28,625 nt of DNA from DASQHM01 sp035632095 (lineage in GTDB: Bacteria; Pseudomonadota; Alphaproteobacteria; Ferrovibrionales; Ferrovibrionaceae), in contig DASQHM010000094.1 in assembly GCA_035632095.1 (NCBI GenBank), positions 1-28,625 of the forward strand, read 5' to 3'. Position 1 is the first letter of the stretch; every line of letters starts with the position of its first letter. This document shows positions 16,901-26,472 of this stretch, in pieces. A model generated the notes under the pieces. It did no database searches. It saw nothing but the letters and a program-made list of their open reading frames with translations, and was not told where the DNA came from. The position numbers and the translations under genes were made by a program.

Positions 16901-16929
<29 letters not shown>
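15148..16929 (+). CDS. Cache-type sensor histidine kinase (NtrB/AtoS-like)
   Basis: The 593-residue membrane kinase has, in order: TM1 at about 18-38; a periplasmic region 40-278 that looks like a Cache-fold sensor (AIYDEDRKFIYQSRP, TYYDPDADEGRYRGMYSAM); TM2 at about 280-300; HAMP at 300-350 ending DEVAELATAFNVMAARL; HisKA with phospho-acceptor H376 in ALGEVAVGIAHEVRNPLG; and HATPase_c with an N-box (NLILNAADAM), G1 (DTGHGI) and G2 (GTGLGLAK). It should sense an external small ligand and phosphorylate the NtrC-type regulator encoded next. The two genes overlap by 29 nt. The ATG overlaps the stop of the second small membrane protein. Such kinases often detect organic acids or amines; the ligand may be the cluster's product or precursor (inference). 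Confidence 0.93.
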
Positions 16930-18280
<1,351 letters not shown>

Positions 18281-18310
18281 GCCAGCCCGCGTTTGCGCTA
18301 CAATGCAGCC

Positions 18311-19036
18311 ATGACAGGTTATCCGCGCGCCATTCTGTTCGATCTCGACGACACGCTGCTGTCCGCCTATGGCCGGCCCGACGCGACTTGGACCCGCATC
18401 GTCGAGGCGCATGCGGCCGATTTCGGGCCGATTGCGCCCGCGGAAGTCGCCGCCGCCATCACGGCGTACGGCCGGGAATTCTGGTCGGACCCGGCCATGC
18501 ACAAGCATTGGCGCATGCGGCTGACCGAGGCGCGGCGACGTGTCGTCGCCGGTGCGATGCGGCAGCTTGCGGAAGCCGGCTGGAAAGTGCCGGAACCTGA
18601 TCGGGCGCATCGGATCGCCGACCGGTTTACGGCCATTCGCGACGAGGAGATGTGCCTTTTCCCCGGCACTTGCCAGGCGCTCGACGATTTGCGCGCGCGC
18701 GGCGTTCTTTTGGGCCTGGTCACGAACGGCGCCGCGGAGCCGCAGCGCGACAAGGTGCGGCGTTTCGAATTGGAGCATCGCTTCCACCATATCCAGATCG
18801 AGGGCGAGCACGGTTTCGGCAAACCCGAGGAGCGCGCGTATACCCACGCGCTGGAGCGGCTCGGCGTGACGCCGCGCGAAACGTGGATGGTCGGCGACAA
18901 TCTGGAATGGGAGGTGGTCGCGCCGCAACGCCTCGGCATCTATGCGGTCTGGTGCGATGCCTATGGCGTCGGATTGCCGGCCGGAACGCAGGTCCGCCCC
19001 GATCGGATCATCCAGTCGGTATCGGAACTGCTTTGA
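18311..19036 (+). CDS. HAD-IA family hydrolase (YjjG-like)
   Basis: The 241-residue HAD hydrolase has the nucleophile motif AILFDLDDTLL, motif II Thr in GLVTNG, motif III Lys in FGKPEERAY and the acidic motif MVGDNLEWEV. The helical cap between motifs I and II fits subfamily IA (YjjG-like house-cleaning nucleotidase or small-phosphate phosphatase). The substrate is not known. I chose ATG 18311; a TTG at 18293 in frame is less likely. It begins 30 nt after the response regulator, so it may be a tenth member of the operon or have its own promoter. Its last 29 nt overlap the 3' end of the convergent TetR gene. Confidence 0.86.
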   Translation: MTGYPRAILFDLDDTLLSAYGRPDATWTRIVEAHAADFGPIAPAEVAAAITAYGREFWSDPAMHKHWRMRLTEARRRVVAGAMRQLAEAGWKVPEPDRAHRIADRFTAIRDEEMCLFPGTCQALDDLRARGVLLGLVTNGAAEPQRDKVRRFELEHRFHHIQIEGEHGFGKPEERAYTHALERLGVTPRETWMVGDNLEWEVVAPQRLGIYAVWCDAYGVGLPAGTQVRPDRIIQSVSELL

Positions 19037-19643
19037 TCGAAGGGCCGCCGTCGGCCGAACGGAATCCGTCGAGAAAGATGTTCGCCGCCATGTCCGCGAA
19101 TTCGCCGGGCGAAACCGGGCCGTCGGCGCGGAACCACGTATAGGTCCAGTTGATCATTCCGTAGAAGAGCATCGCATACGGGCGGCGATGGCGCGGTTTG
19201 GCCATTCGCGCCGGAGAAATGCGGGCGAGGAGATCGGTCACGTCGGCGATCAATCGCCGTTCCGCGGCAACAATCTCGGCTCGATGCTCTGGCGCCAATG
19301 CATCCAGCTCGTTCAGCAGCAGCATGTGTTTGTGCCGCGCGGTCGCATAAATGTCCATGGTCTCGCGCAGCAGCGCCCGGAACTGCGCCTCCGGCTCGCT
19401 GCCCGAGCGGTGCGCCCTCGCCATGGCCGCGCTGAGGGCCGCCATGTGGACGCGCAAGAGCTGGTACAGGATCTCGTCCTTGCCGCGGAAGTAATGGTAG
19501 ACCAGTGCCTTGGAAATTCCCGCCGCTTCGGCGATGTCGGCGATGGATGCGCCGGCGAAACCGCGCGTGGCGAAAAGTTCGGCCGCGTGCTCGATGATCG
19601 ACTGGACACGATCGTCATAGGTGACGGCGCGCGGCCGTGCCAT
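19008..19643 (-). CDS. TetR-family transcriptional regulator
   Basis: The 211-residue protein has an N-terminal TetR helix-turn-helix. Residues about 12-60 contain IIEHAAELFATRGFAGAS followed by IADIAEAAGISKALVYHYF, the classic TetR recognition region. The rest is an all-helical ligand-binding domain that diverges, as usual in the family. It is probably a repressor that senses a small hydrophobic ligand. It lies 23 nt downstream of the diiron-protein gene on the same strand, so the two should be co-transcribed from a promoter carrying the palindrome at 20794-20807; autoregulation is likely. I chose ATG 19643; TTG 19652 is possible. Its stop runs 29 nt into the convergent HAD gene. Confidence 0.92.
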   Translation of the reverse strand: MARPRAVTYDDRVQSIIEHAAELFATRGFAGASIADIAEAAGISKALVYHYFRGKDEILYQLLRVHMAALSAAMARAHRSGSEPEAQFRALLRETMDIYATARHKHMLLLNELDALAPEHRAEIVAAERRLIADVTDLLARISPARMAKPRHRRPYAMLFYGMINWTYTWFRADGPVSPGEFADMAANIFLDGFRSADGGPSIKAVPIPTG

Positions 19644-19666
19644 GGCAATCAACCTTCGCTAATGCC

Positions 19667-20761
19667 CTAGAACACGGGAATGATGTCGTCCGCGTCGAAT
19701 GCGACCGTGTCGCCGTCCACGCCGATTTCGGGGATCGCCGGGAAGCGCACGCCATACGGGTCGAGCAGCCCCTTCAGCTTCAGGAATGCTTGGCGCCAGT
19801 TTTCCCGGCGCTCTTCGTCGGTCAGGATGCCGAGGCCCGCTTCGCGTGCGGTCTGTTCCAATAGTTTGTGCGCCGGCATCCAGGTGTCGGGCAGTTCCCA
19901 GAACAGATTCGGCGGCTCGAACAGGATGCCGGAGAGGAACACGTAGCCGGCGCGGATTTGCTTGGTGAGCTGGGCGCGCTGCTCGTCGGTGAGTTTCGGC
20001 AGCAGCTTCTTCAGCACCGTGAGGCAGATGCCCATGTGCCGCGCCTCGTCGGACCCGACGCAACGGAACGCCTCCTTCAACACCGGGATGGTCGTGCGCT
20101 TGTACATGTTGTGGAACAGGGTGGACGACGCCATCTCGCCCATGAGGAACGAGGTGAACAGGATCGGCAAGGGGTGCTTCTTCACGCCCTTCTTGAAGCC
20201 TTCCCAATAGCGCGCGCCGTTGTGGTGGTACCACTTGGCATTGTTCTGGGCGAGCTTGCCGAGCGCTGTTCCCGGCTCGTAGCCGAACGGTCCGCCCGGC
20301 GTCAGCTTGGTGATGACGCGCTGGCAAATCTCCTCGTGGTTCACTTCGTCGCGCGTGACCGAGAAGAAGCATTTCCGGATCGGATCCTCCTCGTGCGTCT
20401 CGTAGGTGTGGATCATCGCGCGCGCGAATACCGCCGGGCCGGAGGAGTCGAAGACCGACAGCAGCGCGAACCAATAGGCGATGGCGTAGCGTTGATCCTC
20501 GGTGAAGGATTTCGGGTCGAGCGAATTCCAATCCAACCGGTTCGGCGCCCAACCCGGATCGCGCGCCAGGTCGTAGAGCTGCATCAGCTTCGGCGTTTCC
20601 GTTTCCCAGGTGAGCGGGAAGATGTTGTCGGCTGGAAAGGGCGGCGGCTCCTTCACTCCGAACAGGATCAGCGCCGGATCGGGCGCATTCTCGCTGCCGG
20701 GCGGCGCAGACGTGAGGCGAACGGCGAGGTGTTCGGCTTGAGCAGCGGACGTCATTGCCAT
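19667..20761 (-). CDS. Ferritin-like diiron protein (AurF-type oxygenase or relative)
   Basis: The 364-residue helical protein has two EXXH metal motifs, E139-x-x-H142 (RDEVNHEE) and E239-x-x-H242 (SDEARHMG), plus E209 (LMGEMASS) between them. This is the ligand pattern of ferritin-like diiron carboxylate enzymes. The family includes amine N-oxygenases (AurF), fatty-acid desaturases and R2-like oxidases, all using O2; which it is cannot be settled here. It is probably cytoplasmic. ATG 20761 is preceded by GGAGAGG (20776-20770) at 8 nt. It is followed by the TetR gene, which is likely its regulator. An oxidase paired with its own TetR suggests induction by an amine, fatty acid or xenobiotic; this is inference. 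Confidence 0.85.
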   Translation of the reverse strand: MAMTSAAQAEHLAVRLTSAPPGSENAPDPALILFGVKEPPPFPADNIFPLTWETETPKLMQLYDLARDPGWAPNRLDWNSLDPKSFTEDQRYAIAYWFALLSVFDSSGPAVFARAMIHTYETHEEDPIRKCFFSVTRDEVNHEEICQRVITKLTPGGPFGYEPGTALGKLAQNNAKWYHHNGARYWEGFKKGVKKHPLPILFTSFLMGEMASSTLFHNMYKRTTIPVLKEAFRCVGSDEARHMGICLTVLKKLLPKLTDEQRAQLTKQIRAGYVFLSGILFEPPNLFWELPDTWMPAHKLLEQTAREAGLGILTDEERRENWRQAFLKLKGLLDPYGVRFPAIPEIGVDGDTVAFDADDIIPVF

Positions 20762-20793
20762 GCGTAGGGCCTCTCCAAGGCGAGAATTTATTA

Positions 20794-20807
20794 ACCGAAC
20801 GGTCGGT
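20794..20807. promoter_or_regulatory. TetR-type operator palindrome
   Basis: ACCGA-ACGG-TCGGT is a perfect 5-4-5 inverted repeat, 33 nt upstream of the diiron protein's ATG. Its ACCGA/TCGGT arms are like those of many TetR-family operators. The likely binder is the TetR encoded just downstream of the diiron gene. Confidence 0.62.
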
Positions 20808-20936
20808 CAGTGTATATCACAACAAATTTTAGGCTGCAAGGCTCGTGGAATTCGCTCCCATGGCTGGCGGCTTGTAGGCGCTGTCCTGATGGCGGTGCGC
20901 AACCTCTGGCGAATAGGCGCCAGCAACGGAACGGCG

Positions 20937-20970
20937 GCCTCGCCGGGCGGCACGTCGATGCCGGCGAGGC
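20937..20970. repeat. Perfect 10-bp inverted repeat (GC-rich hairpin)
   Basis: GCCTCGCCGG (20937-20946) and CCGGCGAGGC (20961-20970) are exact reverse complements with a 14-nt loop. Neither side has a U-run, so it is not a standard terminator. It could be an mRNA leader hairpin, a binding site or a decayed repeat. Confidence 0.45.
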
Positions 20971-21110
20971 ATTGCTCCGGGTGAAAACAATCGTTGCGCG
21001 CGCAAACATTCCGCGCGGCGGCAAAAGTACTAAAGGCTTCCGTCGCCATTGGGCTCCGTCTATCATGCAGCGCAACGAAGCGGCCGAAGTGCTGCAGGGG
21101 CTTTAATCTG

Positions 21111-21115
21111 GGAGG
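21111..21115 (+). promoter_or_regulatory. Ribosome binding site of the binding-protein gene
   Basis: GGAGG lies 6 nt before ATG 21122 and fixes the start of the substrate-binding protein, giving a proper signal peptide. Confidence 0.75.
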
Positions 21116-21121
21116 ACGATA

Positions 21122-22663
21122 ATGACGACGGGATTCCGCGCCGGCGCAGTCGTGCGCAACGCTTTCATCGCTGCGACCGGGCTAGCACTCCTCGCCGGGC
21201 CGGCGATGGCGCAGAAACAAGGCGGCAGCCTCACGGTCGGCCTTGAACTCGACATTCCGGGCTTCGATCCGCTGAAGGTCGGCGTCTTCGACACCGCGGC
21301 CGAAATGGCGGCAGCGCTGATCTTCGACACGCTCACCAGCCTCGACGAAGAGGGCGCGGCGCGGCCAAAGCTGGCGACCTCTTGGACGCACTCCGACGAC
21401 TTCAAGACCTGGACCTTCAAAATCCGCCAAGGCGTCAAGTTCCATGATGGCACGCCCTTGAACGCCGCCGCGATCAAGGCCAATTTCGACCGGCAGAAGG
21501 ATCCGGCAAATCATTGCCGGTGCGCCTTCTACATTTCCTTCATCAAGAGTATGGACGCACCGGACGACACCACCGTCGTCTACAACCTGGCCGACCCGTC
21601 CACCAATTTGCCCGAGCTGTTGACGATCCAAAGCTCGAACAACGTGATCCAGTCGCCTACCGCCTGGAAGACCAAGGGCGACGACTACAATCGCAATCCG
21701 GTCGGTAGCGGGCCGTTCATCCTGAAGTCCTGGACCGCCGGCGACCGCATGGTGGTCGAACGCAATCCCAACTACTGGAACAAGGGCCATCCGCATCTCG
21801 ACCGCGTGGTGCTGCGTCCGCTGCCCGATGCCCAGGCGCGCTACGCCAGCCTGGAAGCAGGCGAGACCGACCTGGTCTGGGCCGACGAATTCGAGGCCGA
21901 CAATATCGCCAAGGCCAAAAAGGACCCGAAGCTCAAGGTTCACGACTATGTCGGATCCGGCGCAGCGGTCTATGCCTTCAATACCAAGGTCGCGCCCTTC
22001 GATGACATCCGCGTGCGCCAGGCTTTGGTCATGGCGATAGACCGCAGTAAGTATTCCGAGGCGCTGACCAACGGCCTGAGCCGGCCGGCCAGCAATCCCT
22101 ACGGCGACGGCTCCTGGGTCAAGTGCAAGGACGACGGCGCGCTGCCCTACGATCCGAAGAAGGCGGCGGAGTTGATCAAGGAATACGGCAAGCCGGTCAA
22201 TTTCAAGATGATTGCCACGGCAACGCCGCGTGGCCGCGCCAACGGCCAAGTGCTCCAGCAATTCTGGAAGACCGTCGGCGCGAACATGGAGATCGATCAG
22301 GTCGATCAAACGACCATCGTTACTCGAGCCTTCCAGCGTCAGTTCCAACTCACGCCATGGCGGATCGTCGATCTGGCCGATCCCGACCCGCAGATGTTCG
22401 CCAACTTCCACACCGGCAGCCCGGTCGCCTTGGCGAACTATTCCAACCCCGAACTCGACAAGCTGCTCGAACATGCGCGCGTGACCGCCGACAAGGACAA
22501 GCGCACCGAGGATTATTGCGCCGTCAGCCGGCTGATCAATCATGAGGCGATCTGGTTCTGGACGTTCCAGAACACCTATTACGCGATCTCGAAGGCGAAG
22601 CTGAAGGGGCTGCCGAAGCTCTACAGCGGCGTGATCGACGTATCGGATACCTGGATCGAATAG
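21122..22663 (+). CDS. ABC transporter substrate-binding protein (family 5, DppA/OppA-like)
   Basis: The 513-residue periplasmic binding protein has a Sec signal peptide at 1-30 (RNAFIAATGLALLAG, cleavage after AMA) and then the family 5 pattern. GGSLTVGLELDIPGFDP is the first strand. Also present are LATSWTHSDDFKTWTFKIRQGVKFHDGTPL (from about residue 82), NPVGSGPFILKSW, VERNPNYW and FDDIRVRQALVMAIDR. It should capture peptides, oligosaccharides or other small solutes for the ABC importer encoded downstream. The specificity cannot be read from sequence. It is the first gene of a five-gene transporter operon; 23 nt separate it from the first permease. Confidence 0.95.
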   Translation: MTTGFRAGAVVRNAFIAATGLALLAGPAMAQKQGGSLTVGLELDIPGFDPLKVGVFDTAAEMAAALIFDTLTSLDEEGAARPKLATSWTHSDDFKTWTFKIRQGVKFHDGTPLNAAAIKANFDRQKDPANHCRCAFYISFIKSMDAPDDTTVVYNLADPSTNLPELLTIQSSNNVIQSPTAWKTKGDDYNRNPVGSGPFILKSWTAGDRMVVERNPNYWNKGHPHLDRVVLRPLPDAQARYASLEAGETDLVWADEFEADNIAKAKKDPKLKVHDYVGSGAAVYAFNTKVAPFDDIRVRQALVMAIDRSKYSEALTNGLSRPASNPYGDGSWVKCKDDGALPYDPKKAAELIKEYGKPVNFKMIATATPRGRANGQVLQQFWKTVGANMEIDQVDQTTIVTRAFQRQFQLTPWRIVDLADPDPQMFANFHTGSPVALANYSNPELDKLLEHARVTADKDKRTEDYCAVSRLINHEAIWFWTFQNTYYAISKAKLKGLPKLYSGVIDVSDTWIE

Positions 22664-22686
22664 TCGCGTCCTCGGAGTAGGCGACG

Positions 22687-23637
22687 ATGCTCGGTTTCGT
22701 GGGTCGCCGGATCATCTATCTGGTGCCGGTGCTGCTGGCCGTCACGCTGCTGACGTTCTTCATCGCATCGCTCCTGCCGGGCGATTTGGCCTATGCGATG
22801 TTGGGCGATCAGGCGACCCCCGACAAGGTGGCGGCATTGCGCCATGAAATGGGCCTGGACCTGCCGGTGATCTGGCGTTACCTGCACTGGCTGGGAGACG
22901 TGCTGCAAGGCAACCTCGGCCGTTCGTTCCGCACCGGCGAAACCGTGGCGGACGCGATCACCGGCCGGCTTCCGGTTTCCGTCGAGCTGATGCTCATGGC
23001 GGAAATCACCGGCCTGCTGATCGGCATTCCGATCGCCATCATTTGCGCCGTCAAACAGGGCGGCGCGTTCGATCGCATCGCCACCGGAATCGCTTTCGGG
23101 AAACTGTCGATCCCGGCGTTCATGGTGGCAATCCTCATGATCTATTTGTTTGCGGTGAAACTGCATTTGCTGCCGGCCACGGGCTATGTGCCGTTTGCCG
23201 AAGATCCGATCGGAAACATCAGAGGTTTCATTCTGCCGGCGCTGACCCTTGCCTTCGGGGAATGGCCGGTGCTCATGCGGGTGCTGCGCTCCGACATGAT
23301 CGCAACGCTGCAGGAAGACTACATCGCCATGGCCAAGGCCAAGGGCCTCAAGCCGTGGCGCATCCTGCTGGTGCATGCGCTGAAGCCGTCGTCCCTGACG
23401 CTCGTCACGGTCACCGGCATCAACATCGGGCGGCTCATTGGGGGCGCGCTGATCGTGGAGACCATTTTCGCGCTGCCGGGCATCGGCCGGCTGCTGGTGA
23501 CGGCGATCTACGCCCGCGACTTCATCATCCTTCAGGGCGTCGTCCTGTTCGTGGCGGCGGGCTTCGTGATCGTAAATTTCATCGTCGATCTGCTCTATGC
23601 CGTGCTCGATCCGAGAATCCGTCATGGCCGCGCTTGA
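22687..23637 (+). CDS. ABC transporter permease (DppB/OppB-like)
   Basis: The 316-residue inner-membrane permease has six predicted helices. The N-terminus GFVGRRIIYLVPVLLAVTLLTFF and the LLPGD motif are typical of DppB-type subunits. The cytoplasmic EAA loop reads EDYIAMAKAKGLKPWRILLVHALKP and docks the ATPases. It pairs with the second permease as a heterodimeric channel. ATG 22687 has GGAG 9 nt upstream. Its end overlaps the start of the next permease by 14 nt. Confidence 0.95.
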   Translation: MLGFVGRRIIYLVPVLLAVTLLTFFIASLLPGDLAYAMLGDQATPDKVAALRHEMGLDLPVIWRYLHWLGDVLQGNLGRSFRTGETVADAITGRLPVSVELMLMAEITGLLIGIPIAIICAVKQGGAFDRIATGIAFGKLSIPAFMVAILMIYLFAVKLHLLPATGYVPFAEDPIGNIRGFILPALTLAFGEWPVLMRVLRSDMIATLQEDYIAMAKAKGLKPWRILLVHALKPSSLTLVTVTGINIGRLIGGALIVETIFALPGIGRLLVTAIYARDFIILQGVVLFVAAGFVIVNFIVDLLYAVLDPRIRHGRA

Positions 23638-24490
23638 CCTCAGCATCGACACGGCTTCCGTCAGCCCGGTTCGCAAGCGGCGGTTCGGCAACCTGTTCCT
23701 GATCGCGGCCGCGTGGATCGTCATCGTGTTCGTGGCTGCGGCGCTCGCAAATATCCTGCCGCTTCCCGAGCCGGACCACATGGACATCGGCGGCCGGCGC
23801 TTGCCACCCACGGCCGCGCATTTGCTCGGCACGGACAATCTGGCACGCGACATGCTCTCGCGCCTGATCTTCGGGGCGCGGGCCTCATTGATCGTCGGAC
23901 TGCTGGCGCCGGTCATCGGCCTCGGCATCGGCGGCGCGCTCGGCATGCTGGCCGGATATTTTCGCGGAAGACTCGAAACGCTCATCGTCGGCAGCGTGGA
24001 TGTGCTGCTTGCTTTTCCACCGCTCGTCCTCGCGCTGGCGGTGGTCGCCTATCTAGGCCAGTCGATCACCAACCTGACCATTGTCATCGGCTTCCTCAGC
24101 ATCCCGGCGTTCACGCGGGTCGCGAGGGCCGCGACCTTGAGCCTGGCGCAGCGGGAGTTCGTCACCGCGGCGCGCGCGCTCGGTGCGACGCACCTGCGCA
24201 TCCTGGTCCGCGAGTTGCTTCCGAACGTGTTTCTGCCGTTGCTGGCGTTCTTCCTGCTGGCGGTCGCGGTCACCATCGTGGTCGAAGGCGCTTTGAGCTT
24301 CCTCGGCCTCGGCGTGCCGCCGCCGACACCGAGCTGGGGCAGCATGATCGGCGAGGGGCGGGAGAGCTTGGAGTTCACGCCCTGGCTGGCCTTTATCCCG
24401 GCGGTCACCATGTTCTTGACGGTGCTTGCCTTCAACATCGTGGGCGATACGCTCCGCGCCATTACCGATCCGCGCCAGGGCGCACTGTGA
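23624..24490 (+). CDS. ABC transporter permease (DppC/OppC-like)
   Basis: The 288-residue second permease has a cytoplasmic N-terminal tail, a first helix (LFLIAAAWIVIVFVAAAL), then HLLGTDNLARDMLSRLIFGAR, a hallmark of DppC-type subunits. The EAA loop is REFVTAARALGATHLRILVRELLPN, and the C-terminus has VEGALSFLGLGVPPPTPSWG. It completes the transmembrane channel with the DppB-like protein. ATG 23624 lies inside the end of the previous gene. The GTGA overlap at 24487-24490 couples it to the first ATPase gene. Confidence 0.95.
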   Translation: MAALDLSIDTASVSPVRKRRFGNLFLIAAAWIVIVFVAAALANILPLPEPDHMDIGGRRLPPTAAHLLGTDNLARDMLSRLIFGARASLIVGLLAPVIGLGIGGALGMLAGYFRGRLETLIVGSVDVLLAFPPLVLALAVVAYLGQSITNLTIVIGFLSIPAFTRVARAATLSLAQREFVTAARALGATHLRILVRELLPNVFLPLLAFFLLAVAVTIVVEGALSFLGLGVPPPTPSWGSMIGEGRESLEFTPWLAFIPAVTMFLTVLAFNIVGDTLRAITDPRQGAL

Positions 24491-25482
24491 ACGCCGCTCC
24501 GCTGCTGTCCATCGAGAATGTGAGCGTCGATCTGCCGACGCCGCGCGGCAATTTGCGCGCCGTTGACGGCGTCGACCTGGTCTTGGCGCCGGGCCAGACG
24601 CTCGGCATCGTCGGCGAGTCGGGCTGCGGCAAGACCATGCTGTCGCGGGCGATCCTGCAACTGCTGCCGAAGAAGGCGAATTTGACCGGTCGCGTGATGT
24701 TCGACGGACGCGATATGGTCACGCTGCCGCGCGAGGCGTTGCGCAAGCTGCGCGGGCCGTCCCTCGCTGTGGTGTTCCAGGACCCGATGACCTCGCTCAA
24801 CCCGGTGCTGACCATCGGCCTTCAGATCGGCGAGACGCTGCAAGAGCATCTCGGCATGGACGGCAGCTCGGCGGCCAAGCGGTCGGTGGAGTTGCTGGCT
24901 GCGGTCGGCATCCCCGCGCCCGAGCAGCGGCTGAAGCAATATCCGCATCAGCTTTCCGGCGGCATGCGCCAGCGCGTGGCCATCGCCATCGCCTTGTCGT
25001 GCGAGCCGAAGCTCTTGATCGCCGACGAGCCGACGACGGCTCTGGACGTAACCGTGCAGGCGCAGATCCTGGACTTGTTGGCGCGTGAGCAGCGCAGCCG
25101 GCACATGGCGATGATCTTGATCACCCATGACCTCGGCGTGGTCGCCGGCCGCACCGACGAAGTGGCCGTAATGTATGCCGGCCGCGTCGTCGAGCGCGCG
25201 CCGACGTCCGATCTCTTCAAACGCATGCGCATGCCCTATTCGGAAGCGCTGCTGGCGGCGATCCCTAAGATCGACGCGCCGCCGCACTCGAAACTGCCGG
25301 CGATATCGGGCCGGCCGCCCGATCCGACGCGTCCCATTCCCGGGTGTTCATTCTCGCCGCGCTGCCGCTATGTCAAGGATCGCTGCAAGGCCGAAAAGCC
25401 GGCGCTGACGACGCCTGATTCCGCGAACCATCAATATGCGTGCTGGCATCCCTTGAGCTTGCGCGAGCGGATGAGCGCCTAA
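24487..25482 (+). CDS. ABC transporter ATP-binding protein (DppD/OppD-like)
   Basis: The 331-residue ATPase has Walker A GESGCGKT, Q-loop VVFQDPMTSLNPV, signature LSGGMRQR, Walker B LLIADEPTTALD and the H-loop His in LITHDLGVVAG. The C-terminal Cys-containing tail (GCSFSPRCRYVKDRC) is the oligopeptide/dipeptide ATPase extension that may hold a 4Fe-4S cluster. It powers uptake with the following ATPase. The start is GTG 24487, overlapping the previous stop as GTGA; the frame upstream is a shadow of the permease gene. The stop TAA overlaps the next ATG as TAATG. Confidence 0.95.
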   Translation: MNAAPLLSIENVSVDLPTPRGNLRAVDGVDLVLAPGQTLGIVGESGCGKTMLSRAILQLLPKKANLTGRVMFDGRDMVTLPREALRKLRGPSLAVVFQDPMTSLNPVLTIGLQIGETLQEHLGMDGSSAAKRSVELLAAVGIPAPEQRLKQYPHQLSGGMRQRVAIAIALSCEPKLLIADEPTTALDVTVQAQILDLLAREQRSRHMAMILITHDLGVVAGRTDEVAVMYAGRVVERAPTSDLFKRMRMPYSEALLAAIPKIDAPPHSKLPAISGRPPDPTRPIPGCSFSPRCRYVKDRCKAEKPALTTPDSANHQYACWHPLSLRERMSA

Positions 25483-26456
25483 TGGCTGTTCGGGCCGCGC
25501 ATCGATCGGACGATTCGGTGCTCCAGGTGAAGAACCTGGTGGTCGAATACGAGGTCGGCGGCAAGACCGTGCATGCGGTTTCGGACGTGAGTCTCGACAT
25601 CGCGCGCGGCGAGACGCTGGGACTGGTCGGCGAATCCGGCTGCGGAAAATCCACGTTGGGCAGGGCCATCCTGCAGCTCCGCTTGCCGCGTTCCGGCAAA
25701 GTGGTATTCGACGGCCACGACCTGACGGCCATGTCGGGGGAGCCGCTGCGCAAGCTCAGGCGCCGGGTGCAGCTCATATTCCAGGATCCGATCGCGTCGC
25801 TCAATCCGCGCCGGCGCATCGGGGACATCGTCGCCGAGCCCATGGTGATCAGCGGAGTGGCCGACAAGGCTGTTCGCGAAAAGCGCGTGCGCGAGGTCCT
25901 GACGGCCGTCGGCCTCGATCCCGACCTCGTCATGGGCCGCCTGCCGCACGAATTTTCCGGCGGGCAATGTCAGCGCATTTGCATTGCGCGCGCCTTGGTG
26001 CTGGAACCGGAGCTGGTCATCTGCGACGAGCCGGTCTCGGCGCTGGATGTTTCGATCCGCGCGCAAATTCTCAATCTGCTCGAAGAGATGAAGGCGCGCT
26101 ACGGGCTGACGTTGCTGTTCATCGCCCACGATCTGGCCGTGGTGAAGGCCGTAAGCGATCGGGTGGCGGTGATGTATCTCGGGCGGCTCTGCGAAGTGGG
26201 TCCGACGGAAGAGCTGTTCCGGCGGCCGGCGCACCATTACACGGAGCTGTTGCTGGAAGCGATTCCGTTGCCCGATCCGGACGCAAAGCCGGCCGAGCAT
26301 GTGGCCGTCGGCGAACCGCCGTCGCCGATCGCGCCGCCGTCAGGGTGCCGCTTCCGCACGCGCTGCCCGCGCGCCGATGCGAAATGCGCCGAAATCATGC
26401 CGGAACTCCGGCCCGTCTCGGCCGGGCATTTCGTCGCCTGCCACTATCCGCTCTGA
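25482..26456 (+). CDS. ABC transporter ATP-binding protein (DppF/OppF-like)
   Basis: The 324-residue second ATPase has Walker A GESGCGKS, Q-loop LIFQDPIASLNPR, signature FSGGQCQRI (a Cys where most members have Arg/Gln after GGQ), Walker B LVICDEPVSALD and H-loop FIAHDLAVVKA. The C-terminal extension has GCRFRTRCPRADAKC, as in its partner. With the DppD-like protein it forms the ATPase heterodimer. The start is ATG 25482, overlapping the previous stop. It is the last gene of the transporter operon; only 16 nt separate its end from the convergent GST gene, and I see no hairpin terminator there. Confidence 0.95.
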   Translation: MAVRAAHRSDDSVLQVKNLVVEYEVGGKTVHAVSDVSLDIARGETLGLVGESGCGKSTLGRAILQLRLPRSGKVVFDGHDLTAMSGEPLRKLRRRVQLIFQDPIASLNPRRRIGDIVAEPMVISGVADKAVREKRVREVLTAVGLDPDLVMGRLPHEFSGGQCQRICIARALVLEPELVICDEPVSALDVSIRAQILNLLEEMKARYGLTLLFIAHDLAVVKAVSDRVAVMYLGRLCEVGPTEELFRRPAHHYTELLLEAIPLPDPDAKPAEHVAVGEPPSPIAPPSGCRFRTRCPRADAKCAEIMPELRPVSAGHFVACHYPL

Positions 26457-26472
26457 TCGGAACGACTGACTT

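Larger units (their letters stand above)
20762..21121. other. Divergent intergenic region (360 bases)
   Basis: This gap separates the diiron protein gene (minus) from the ABC binding-protein gene (plus). It holds the TetR palindrome (20794-20807), the diiron gene's Shine-Dalgarno, a 10-bp perfect inverted repeat (20937-20970), a TTGCGCGCGCAA palindrome at about 20993-21004, and the GGAGG of the binding-protein gene. A weak sigma-70-like pair (TTCCGT 21038, TATCAT 21061) could serve that gene. No convincing coding frame is present. Confidence 0.6.

Noticed and set aside
20791..21075. 94-residue minus-strand frame in the divergent intergenic region
   Set aside because: It has no convincing start context, has Arg/Pro/Cys-rich shadow composition, and overlaps the TetR palindrome and hairpin.
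22621..23985. 454-residue minus-strand open frame rich in Gln, His and Arg
   Set aside because: It is antisense to the two permease genes. The His/Gln-rich composition is what membrane-protein codons give on the other strand.
24049..25287. 412-residue minus-strand open frame
   Set aside because: It is a shadow of the DppC-like and DppD-like genes, with no motifs of its own.
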